Positions 1-5,800 of a DNA stretch of 5,800 nucleotides are shown in pieces. Position 1 is the first letter of the stretch. Every line of letters starts with the position of its first letter. This stretch comes from an uncultured Methanomethylovorans sp. GTDB taxonomy: Archaea > Halobacteriota > Methanosarcinia > Methanosarcinales > Methanosarcinaceae. The stretch lies in assembly GCA_937968035.1 (NCBI GenBank), contig CALBTS010000590.1, positions 1-5,800 of the forward strand, written 5' to 3'. The translations under genes and the position numbers were made by a program. The notes beneath the pieces were generated by a model that was not told the origin of the DNA, did no database searches, and saw only the letters and a list, made by a program, of their open reading frames with translations.

Positions 1-15
1 GGCAATATAGCCCAT
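1..15 (-). CDS. Possible N-terminal codons of a fourth operon gene (partial, continues outside window)
   Basis: An ATG at 15-13 opens a frame reading MGYIA to the left edge. It begins 13 bases after the TGA of the 361-residue gene and has an AGAGG sequence at good spacing. The same frame is open upstream through GLVHIDRGLT, back to a TAA, so a non-ATG earlier start is also possible. Five codons say nothing about function, but the spacing suggests that the operon continues, perhaps with the effector enzyme. Confidence 0.35.
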
Positions 16-22
16 GGTCAGG

Positions 23-27
23 CCTCT
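23..27 (-). promoter_or_regulatory. Possible Shine-Dalgarno sequence AGAGG for the downstream gene
   Basis: AGAGG on the minus strand is followed by seven bases and an ATG at 15-13, a normal spacing. It stands out because the other three starts in the operon have no such sequence. Five bases are weak evidence alone. Confidence 0.3.
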
Positions 28-28
28 G

Positions 29-1114
29 TCAATATGTACCAGCCCGAATGCTTACATTCAAACAGTAAATTTCCAAATCTCCTTTACATGGAAGTTGTTC
101 CCAATGCTTTTTTAAACCTTCTAGTTTGTTTAATTTCTGAAGATTATAATTCTGAAAATAAGAATTAATAGATATATAATTATCAATTAATGGAATCCAT
201 ATATCTTTTAAATCCGATTCGATTCTATCATAAATATTATCGCCCGTTTTAAACTCTAACTGTCTTTCATACTTAGTATAAATTAACTTAAGATTATTAT
301 CGGTTTTATTATGTGCTTCTAATTTTTTCAGAGACTTGATAGACTCTTTGATGTCATTGATTATTTCTGATGTTTTTTGTGCTATATCACTTAATCTTAT
401 TTTTGTTTGGTCTGTTGAGAGCCAATCTTTATTTTCTACAATTTTTGTTATTATAGAATAATAATATTCTGCCTCTTGATCATAATTAGGTTTAAAATCG
501 GTATTATCTTTGAGATTTATGTTTGTTGTATAAAAATCCTGGACGTTATTATAATATAATTCCTTAATCTTAGATATACCTAATAACATGAAATCCAATT
601 CTTTAATAAATCCAGGTAGTTCTTTCTCTAATGAAGATCTTGAACTTTCAAAGACTAGGATTCTCTTAGCAATATTTGTCCTTATGTATGCTTTAATTCG
701 TTTAAATAATGAGTCTCCGGGTTCTAGTAAGATAATATTCTCAAGAATTGACTGAACCTGACGGCCTAAATCATTATAATCCTGTATTAAGATCCGTTTG
801 ATATTTTCAAGCTTAGTATTGTCAATTTTGATTGAGATGTCAAGCATCTCAAACCAATCACAAAGCTTTTTAACACCAGGGGCAGTGATCACTTCATATA
901 CTTCATTAAAAAAGTCTATTAGCTCTTTTCTGTATTTATCAAATTTCTCATATGTATCAATCTTCAACTTTTCAGATTGATAATACTTTAACTTACCTGG
1001 CAAATCATTATCGATAATAGCTTGAATAATTGCTTTAGAATCATTACCGCTTTTTAACTCTAGCAATGACTTAAATCGTGATTCAATATTATGAAAATCT
1101 ATATCATTATTCAT
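29..1114 (-). CDS. Unknown 361-residue all-helical protein, probable partner of the ATPase
   Basis: I recognise no family. The protein is rich in Lys, Glu, Ile, Leu, Asn and Asp and reads as long amphipathic helices from about residue 10 to 341, with no catalytic motif, signal peptide or membrane segment. A heptad-like series (Leu241, Ile244, Thr248, Ile251, Ile255, Ser258, Leu262, Leu265) points to a coiled coil, and further helices run over about 55-75, 100-130 and 305-341. The last 20 residues, from GDLEIY on, look like strand or loop and not helix, and end at a TGA at 31-29. The start overlaps the ATPase gene by 8 bases, which fixes it as an operon member. Pairing a helical, coiled-coil protein with an ATPase that carries its own C-terminal coiled coil suggests the two bind each other, as an adaptor, clamp or scaffold; this is inference. 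That it is a real gene is nearly certain, and its role is unknown. Confidence 0.92.
   Translation of the reverse strand: MNNDIDFHNIESRFKSLLELKSGNDSKAIIQAIIDNDLPGKLKYYQSEKLKIDTYEKFDKYRKELIDFFNEVYEVITAPGVKKLCDWFEMLDISIKIDNTKLENIKRILIQDYNDLGRQVQSILENIILLEPGDSLFKRIKAYIRTNIAKRILVFESSRSSLEKELPGFIKELDFMLLGISKIKELYYNNVQDFYTTNINLKDNTDFKPNYDQEAEYYYSIITKIVENKDWLSTDQTKIRLSDIAQKTSEIINDIKESIKSLKKLEAHNKTDNNLKLIYTKYERQLEFKTGDNIYDRIESDLKDIWIPLIDNYISINSYFQNYNLQKLNKLEGLKKHWEQLPCKGDLEIYCLNVSIRAGTY
1107..1114 (-). other. 8-base overlap of ATPase stop and helical-protein start (ATGAATAA)
   Basis: The ATG of the downstream gene (1114-1112) lies inside the last codons of the ATPase gene, whose TAA is at 1109-1107. 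No Shine-Dalgarno sequence precedes it; the leader is A-rich. This supports translational coupling and a shared complex. Confidence 0.85.
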
Positions 1115-4100
1115 TTATGTCGATTTTTATTAGTTCTGACAGTTTATATTCAATTTCTTCTGCCACTTTTACCGAATTATCCAATTCAGTCATTTCATTC
1201 AACAATTCATTTATCTCAGGGATTTTATTCTGAAATGACACATCCAGGGTTTTAATGAATTTTTCTACGGTGTCCTTCTTTAAGTAGAAATTATTACTGG
1301 GTTTATATGTCTCGTCGAATACTTCTCTATAGGGTTCCCCAGCATTTAACTGCTTGAATGAGGGCATAAAGATCCTATTGTAAATATATTCGCCATTTTT
1401 TGCCTGTTTCCCATACTTATCCTTAAATAATCTTTCAGTCAATCCTCCTTTTTCATATAATTCATTAATTTTATTTTGAGTAATGTCTATCTTCTTCTTG
1501 TATGCTTCAAGAGTTCGTTGAATCAAAAGAATTTGAGCGTTGAAATTTTCAATGGTTTTTATTTTACGAGTAAGAGTATCATTAAAATATTTGCCCATAA
1601 TCATTATTGAAGCAGAATCATGCTTTTCAAAATAAGCTAAATAGGGGATCACAATATTTGTATAGTAATCATCGATTTCCTTTATTTGAATAAAATCATC
1701 TTCTAGTCCGACAAGAAGTCTAATTTTTGCTTGGTATTCTAATAACGATGTGCTGTAAGATCTCAATGTATCATTTCTCTCATTGAGATTCTTAATTAGG
1801 GTCGTTTCCCCTTCATTTATGTTTAATTTCTGAGCAATCCTTGTTAAATAGATTCCTTTCAGATAAAATTTCTTAACTGATGAAAAACCCAAATACTCAA
1901 AATATTTATCCACAAGGTGATTCTTGCAGTGTAATAGATCAATGAATTCTTCAATAGTAGTTGTATTATCATACTTCACTAAAAGATTTATGAAATTTAA
2001 TAATCCATTAAATGTTTTATCATTCGCTTCAAAGTCCTCTAAAATGCGTTTAAGGTCATTTTTGAATCTGAAGATAAACACATCAAAACTCACCATTGAG
2101 AGTTCTTCTTCATCATTTTCAGGATACAGGTTTAATTTGTGCGTTGATGATAGTATATCCCGTAATTCTGTGGGTAGTTGTTTGTTTTCTGCAAAGAAAT
2201 AGCTGATGTAATTTCGGCTTGGAATACTATTTACTGTGCCAAAATGATCAAGATCGTTAACTTTAATATTATAACTATAATCTTTAAGGCCTTGAATATT
2301 TTCTATGTATTCACTTAGTTTACCACGATATTGACTTTCTGCTATTTTAAATATTTGATTGAAGGCGCAATTATCTCCAGATAATAATATATCTGCATAA
2401 TGTTCAATAGTTCTCCTACTTTGCTTACTTTCAGTCCAACTAGCACTTTTAATATCAACAATAAGTTTATCAATTTCAATTAGTTCCTTATCATAATTTG
2501 CTCCGGTTAGATCTTTGGTTTTTAAAGCTATTGTCAGGATTTTACAAAGAGAATCCAGATAATCAGCAATGCGCTGAGAGTTGTGTAACTGGTATGAAGT
2601 GAAATTTACGATATCAAGTTTTTTTAAGAAATATGGGAGTTCTTCCAGCGAATTATCGTCAGTTGCATAAATCAGCCACGACTTGAATTCATCAATTAAA
2701 TCATTCTCTTCAAAATAGATAATATTTGTTATTAGTTCTCCATCCTCAAAGTAGTTTTTCTCCTCTTTCCAATTCTTGGTAAAATAATCCTTCAGATTTT
2801 CAATATAGGTTTCCAGAAGCTTATTATCATTGTAATTTGGAATAAAGATTAATTCCTTTTTTTCATTACCCTTTTTGTAAATAATTACCCTGTTAAACGA
2901 TTCAATCTCCTTAATTTTATCTTCAAGTAAATTATTTTTATAAGATAGTATTGGTGATCCTATTGGTTGTTCAATTGATTCTCTTAATGCAAATAGGTTA
3001 AGTTGAATAAATATTTGTGGTTCTCTTTGTTGATTTATATCAAATAAGTCATAAATCTCCCTGAAGTTCTTCTCAATATTATCAGCATCCTCAGCTATCG
3101 CGATTAATTCAAGCACCAAATCAAGAATCCTTTTTGTCTTTTCTTCTGTTTCATCTTCATAAATACTTATAAAATCGTACAATAAACCAAAAAGAGGTAC
3201 TAAAAATCCCTTATGTAGAGCTTTTTCTACATTAGTTTTATCAAGACAGCCAAAAGCTATTCTTTTATTTTCATCTGTTATAGATCTCAATATTAGATCA
3301 AGGTATACATGAAGTAAATCAAAATTTATAATTTGATATTTTTCATTCGTTTCTATTCTTTTTAAAATAATCTTCTGCAGTCCTCCAATAATCTTGTTAT
3401 AGTCGATGGGCTTATTGCTAGCAAATAAAATATCTTTCCCCTCTAATAAAAGATTCTTTGATTCATCAGTATTATTATCCCGTTTGTGCATTTGTAATTT
3501 CACAAGTAGGTCTTTTACAATATCTTTAAGAGAAGGATTTAAATTTTGAAAAACCTCAGTTTTTAAAAAGGTAACATTAGCTTCACCAATATCGTCAATT
3601 GGATCTTCAAGCACTTTATTGTCTCGGATAAATGATGCATAATTGCCCGACATTAAATCATCATAAGGTTGAATTGATTCCTTCAACTTCTTTATTTGAC
3701 CGGGTCGACTTCGGGAAAGCCACCAGAAAAAGTTCACATGACCAATTGGGTAGTCTTTTAAGAATGATTTTGATAATGAATCTACAGTAGGAATGAATAT
3801 CTGTTTTACTGTTAACCTTCTTTGCTGAGCAGCATTACTTTCAGGTAAATTATCAACTAAATCCACGTTTAATTCATATCCAGAAGCTGGGCCATTTCCT
3901 ATAATGCAGTAATAATTTGTCGAAGAGATACTTGATATATCATCGAAAAAATGGCGTAATAAGCCTCCTTCTGAACTCTGTATCAATTTCTTTAATTCAT
4001 GATATTTGGACTCAAACTCATCAACTAATAGAAGGTATCTATTCTCCGGATTGAATTCCTTGATAGTTTTTATATCAAACAACGGAAGGGATTTATTTAT

Positions 4101-4604
4101 AAATCCACCATTATTGGTAGTATGAAGAATTGCCGGCTTAAATCCTGTTATATATTCTTGAAGATTGCCTTTTGAAAAAGAAGGGAAAAAAATCTTATTT
4201 GAATCAATTTCGTTGAAATCGCATGTCTTCAACAAGCCCACTTGAGTGTCGAGCAAATCGCCTATAAATTTACTTACCAAAGTATTGGGCAATTTAGTTA
4301 ATCCCTGATCCTTTACATAGATTTTTAACTCTTCTATTATCTGTTCTAGATTCACGTAAAATGCAGGTACTTTTAATTTTGTCCAGGCGTAATGAAAAAG
4401 ATAATGTAGAGTGGCAGTTTTCCCTATACCAAAAGCACCTTTGACCATAACTGGTGAGGTATCATTTTTATTTACGCATGCCTCTTTAATTTGTTCTTCA
4501 AGGAACTCTCTTGTTGACGTATGATTATTACTGAGATCAATCCAAACCGCATTCCTTACTGAGGAAGTAAGTTGAACGCCCTTATGAGTGGTAAATTCAT
4601 CCAT
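1107..4604 (-). CDS. Large P-loop ATPase (1165 residues, STAND/AAA+-like) with long helical and coiled-coil C-terminus
   Basis: The N-terminal 310 residues form the nucleotide-binding module. Walker A is GAFGIGKT at residues 56-63 (Lys62 and Thr63 bind phosphate and magnesium). Walker B is YLLLVDEFE at 190-198, with Asp195 and the likely catalytic Glu196. The strand YYCIIGNG at 231-238 could carry the sensor-1 polar residue (Asn237). Arg262-Arg263 and the SRSRPGQIKKL segment at 297-307 are candidates for the arginine finger and for a sensor-2 or Gly/Pro-type motif like those of STAND and Orc/Cdc6-like AAA+ proteins. From 310 on the protein is mostly helical, broken by an alpha/beta stretch at about 571-650. 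A clean heptad run spans 1011-1049, and more helices fill 1129-1163. There is no signal peptide, membrane span or nuclease motif that I can see. The P-loop near the N-terminus and the great length recall ATPases of defence islands, but I see no signature assigning it to BrxC/PglY, BrxD, KAP or SMC. It lies in the middle of a tightly packed operon and is its likely motor or switch. The ATPase call is strong; the family is open. Confidence 0.95.
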   Translation of the reverse strand: MDEFTTHKGVQLTSSVRNAVWIDLSNNHTSTREFLEEQIKEACVNKNDTSPVMVKGAFGIGKTATLHYLFHYAWTKLKVPAFYVNLEQIIEELKIYVKDQGLTKLPNTLVSKFIGDLLDTQVGLLKTCDFNEIDSNKIFFPSFSKGNLQEYITGFKPAILHTTNNGGFINKSLPLFDIKTIKEFNPENRYLLLVDEFESKYHELKKLIQSSEGGLLRHFFDDISSISSTNYYCIIGNGPASGYELNVDLVDNLPESNAAQQRRLTVKQIFIPTVDSLSKSFLKDYPIGHVNFFWWLSRSRPGQIKKLKESIQPYDDLMSGNYASFIRDNKVLEDPIDDIGEANVTFLKTEVFQNLNPSLKDIVKDLLVKLQMHKRDNNTDESKNLLLEGKDILFASNKPIDYNKIIGGLQKIILKRIETNEKYQIINFDLLHVYLDLILRSITDENKRIAFGCLDKTNVEKALHKGFLVPLFGLLYDFISIYEDETEEKTKRILDLVLELIAIAEDADNIEKNFREIYDLFDINQQREPQIFIQLNLFALRESIEQPIGSPILSYKNNLLEDKIKEIESFNRVIIYKKGNEKKELIFIPNYNDNKLLETYIENLKDYFTKNWKEEKNYFEDGELITNIIYFEENDLIDEFKSWLIYATDDNSLEELPYFLKKLDIVNFTSYQLHNSQRIADYLDSLCKILTIALKTKDLTGANYDKELIEIDKLIVDIKSASWTESKQSRRTIEHYADILLSGDNCAFNQIFKIAESQYRGKLSEYIENIQGLKDYSYNIKVNDLDHFGTVNSIPSRNYISYFFAENKQLPTELRDILSSTHKLNLYPENDEEELSMVSFDVFIFRFKNDLKRILEDFEANDKTFNGLLNFINLLVKYDNTTTIEEFIDLLHCKNHLVDKYFEYLGFSSVKKFYLKGIYLTRIAQKLNINEGETTLIKNLNERNDTLRSYSTSLLEYQAKIRLLVGLEDDFIQIKEIDDYYTNIVIPYLAYFEKHDSASIMIMGKYFNDTLTRKIKTIENFNAQILLIQRTLEAYKKKIDITQNKINELYEKGGLTERLFKDKYGKQAKNGEYIYNRIFMPSFKQLNAGEPYREVFDETYKPSNNFYLKKDTVEKFIKTLDVSFQNKIPEINELLNEMTELDNSVKVAEEIEYKLSELIKIDINE

Positions 4605-4607
4605 TTA
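4602..4607 (-). other. Stop-start junction TAAATG (zero spacing) between 323-residue protein and ATPase
   Basis: The TAA of the upstream gene (4607-4605) is followed at once by the ATG of the ATPase gene (4604-4602). No Shine-Dalgarno sequence lies upstream. Terminating ribosomes could restart directly, so translation of the ATPase is likely coupled to that of the 323-residue protein. Confidence 0.85.
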
Positions 4608-5576
4608 TAATCTAATTTTAATTGGTTTATCCATTATTTCACTGTTTAAAATGTATAAACCGGAATCAAGGTCTTTAAATATCGTATTGTTTGAAGATTT
4701 AATTGGATTAAATGAATTCCCTCTTTCGTCTTTTAAAATTACATCTTGATGAGTCGCAATAGAAAGAATAAATGTATTTCTATCTTTAATTAATTCTATT
4801 TCCATCTTTTCTCCTTTAACATGATGGGAATAATGGTAACGTTTTCTAAGATCCTTCTTCCCCCTCTTCGCAGCGATAAGTAACTCATATGGCTGTCCAT
4901 CTTCTTTTACAGCGTCATTTTTTTCGACCAAATAATTTATATAATTATCAATATTAATAATTGGGCAATTACCCTTATTGGCAATGATTTCTTTATAGGA
5001 TAAAAATGAAATTACCGATTGCCGTAAATAAGAAGTATTTTCTATTTCTATTTCTCTAAACTTCTTTTGGTCATCAGATAAATTAAGAAATTCTTCATTT
5101 ACTGGAGGATCGAGTTGTATGCTTCCAATATATAAGTTCAATAAATTAACAGATATTGGTTGTTCATTCCAATGTTCAATAAAAAATTCAAAACCTGCAA
5201 TATTTTTATTTGATATAATTTGTTCATCCTTTGCCCTTAACTCTACAAAAAGATTGATTGGTTGGATCCTTATTGACTCGAAGTCATCGAGTTTACAAAC
5301 TTCATCGATTACTACTACATAATAAGGCAATTTACCATTGATTTCGTTCCCAAAATAATCATCATAAGTTTGAAAGCATGTCCAAATTTGTCCTGTTCTA
5401 GGTAGAGGTTTGTCTTCAACCATATCATTTTTTACTGGTACATTTATCTTAATGTTACTATACTTGGATCTGAATTTTGCGTAATGTTCTTTAACCCAAT
5501 CCTCATTAAGAGGATAATTGGATATTTTTTCCAAAGGTTCTATAGGTTCAGATAAGAAAGCTAAGATCTCATTCAT
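4605..5576 (-). CDS. Unknown 323-residue protein with SH3-like barrel segment and beta-rich C-terminus
   Basis: I do not recognise a named family. The start at 5576 is the only ATG in the open frame, because an in-frame TGA lies a few codons upstream. There is no signal peptide or membrane segment, so it should be cytoplasmic. Residues 1-58 are a mainly helical, charged lead-in. Residues 59-112 begin PRTGQIWTCFQ and continue with GKLPYYVVVIDE and SIRIQPINLFVEL; a Gly-x-Ile-Trp strand followed by a Pro-Tyr-Val-Val-Val strand recalls the small barrel of PemK/MazF-type and other SH3-like domains, but the resemblance is only by pattern. Residues 128-150 (GFEFFIEHWNEQP, then LLNLYIGSI) look like a conserved core. 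Residues 160-220 are helical. Residues 238-253 form a basic, histidine-bearing patch, and residues 256-323 look like beta strands ending in a turn, SGLYIL. Its stop directly abuts the ATPase start, so it is probably made in step with the ATPase and may be its partner, sensor or effector. That it is a gene is certain; the fold is tentative. Confidence 0.93.
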   Translation of the reverse strand: MNEILAFLSEPIEPLEKISNYPLNEDWVKEHYAKFRSKYSNIKINVPVKNDMVEDKPLPRTGQIWTCFQTYDDYFGNEINGKLPYYVVVIDEVCKLDDFESIRIQPINLFVELRAKDEQIISNKNIAGFEFFIEHWNEQPISVNLLNLYIGSIQLDPPVNEEFLNLSDDQKKFREIEIENTSYLRQSVISFLSYKEIIANKGNCPIINIDNYINYLVEKNDAVKEDGQPYELLIAAKRGKKDLRKRYHYSHHVKGEKMEIELIKDRNTFILSIATHQDVILKDERGNSFNPIKSSNNTIFKDLDSGLYILNSEIMDKPIKIRL

Positions 5577-5609
5577 GATACTAGATTTGTTTCATATATA
5601 AAATCCAAA
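5577..5609 (-). other. 33-base gap between the HTH-like gene and the operon's 323-residue gene
   Basis: This short A/T-rich spacer holds no purine-rich Shine-Dalgarno sequence before the ATG at 5576-5574, and no inverted repeat that could form a terminator. With so little room and no terminator, readthrough from the upstream gene is likely. The leader is A-rich just ahead of the start, as is common in Bacteroidota. Confidence 0.4.
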
Positions 5610-5800
5610 TTATTTGAGTTCATCCACCTTTTGTTCCAATTTTTTTAAAAATTCGATCCCTTCTAATTCATTTTCTGGATTAAAAACACTCGTAATAATT
5701 AGTTTTATTTTCGCAATTTTTTTGTGTAAGGTGCTTTTTGGAATACTAGTATCTGTAGATAACTCTTGAAGTGAAGTTTTTCTTTGACTAAAGAAATATT
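5610..5800 (-). CDS. C-terminal end of a helix-turn-helix-like protein (partial, start outside window)
   Basis: An open frame enters from the right edge and runs 62 codons to a TAA stop at 5612-5610. It is too short at the edge to be a complete gene here, but it reads as real protein, with alternating helical and charged residues and the same A/T-rich codon use as its neighbours. Visible residues 8-32 contain SLQELSTDTSIPKSTLHKKI, which has the helix, short turn with a small residue, then helix pattern of a helix-turn-helix, as in sigma-70 region 4 or transcription regulators. After it comes a second helix pair ending EFLKKLEQKVDELK, a possible short coiled coil. The next gene starts 33 bases downstream on the same strand, so it may be the first gene of the same operon or its regulator. 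What it regulates, and whether it is a sigma factor, cannot be told from this fragment. That this is coding is fairly sure; the DNA-binding role is tentative. Confidence 0.6.
   Translation of the reverse strand, partial: YFFSQRKTSLQELSTDTSIPKSTLHKKIAKIKLIITSVFNPENELEGIEFLKKLEQKVDELK

Noticed and set aside
798..980. Plus-strand open frame of 60 codons
   Set aside because: It lies wholly inside the well-supported 361-residue gene on the other strand. Its Ser/Leu/Phe-rich product is the usual antisense image of a Lys/Glu-rich helical protein.
1924..2202. Plus-strand open frame of 92 codons
   Set aside because: It is antisense to the ATPase C-terminal region, is low in complexity and Ser-rich, and has no ribosome binding site or neighbour to support it.
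1107..4604. SMC/ABC-type ATPase identity
   Set aside because: Coiled coil and Walker A suggested it, but there is no LSGGQ-type signature near a C-terminal Walker B. Walker B lies only about 130 residues after Walker A, as in STAND/AAA+ proteins.
1107..4604. Helicase identity or BREX BrxC/PglY
   Set aside because: The DEFE Walker B is not accompanied by superfamily 2 helicase motifs. The flanking proteins are not recognisable BREX partners, so length alone does not justify the name.
5119..5322. Plus-strand open frame of 67 codons
   Set aside because: It is antisense to the conserved-looking middle of the 323-residue protein and has no independent support.
5577..5640. Bacteroidota-type promoter (TTG with TAnnTTTG) ahead of the 323-residue gene
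   Set aside because: TAATTTGG near 5605-5612 (minus strand) matches the -7 box with one mismatch, but the nearest TTG is about 24 bases upstream, longer than the usual spacing. In such AT-rich DNA this is likely chance.

Overview
The window is AT-rich (about one third G+C by eye) and almost wholly coding, with every convincing gene on the minus strand, so it is read from high to low coordinates. The standard code fits: TAA and TGA both act as stops and Trp is TGG. The three complete genes have A-rich leaders without a Shine-Dalgarno sequence, which together with base composition and protein style suggests Bacteroidota. That is an inference of moderate strength; no marker gene is present to fix the taxon.

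Layout in transcription order: (1) 5800-5610, the last 62 codons of a protein with a helix-turn-helix-like segment, possibly a sigma-like or other DNA-binding regulator; (2) 5576-4605, a 323-residue cytoplasmic protein whose middle part looks like a small SH3-like beta barrel and whose end looks like a beta-rich domain; (3) 4604-1107, a 1165-residue P-loop ATPase with clear Walker A and Walker B motifs near the N-terminus and a very long, mostly helical, partly coiled-coil C-terminal region; (4) 1114-29, a 361-residue almost entirely helical protein with a heptad segment; (5) 15-1, the possible first five codons of a further gene that continues outside the window.

The middle three genes are packed as tightly as possible: the stop of gene 2 directly abuts the start of gene 3 (TAAATG), and gene 3 overlaps gene 4 by 8 bases. 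They are almost certainly one operon with coupled translation, and the products probably work as one assembly: a beta-barrel protein, a large ATPase resembling STAND or AAA+ switch ATPases, and a helical partner. This layout (possible regulator, unknown protein, giant ATPase, helical partner, further gene) is typical of bacterial defence or conflict islands. I cannot match it to a named system such as BREX, DISARM, Wadjet, Zorya, Dnd or Avs, so it is a reasonable candidate for an undescribed one. The defence role is an inference from architecture only. There are no RNA genes, repeats, CRISPR arrays, insertion sequences or gene-free stretches over 300 bases that I can support.
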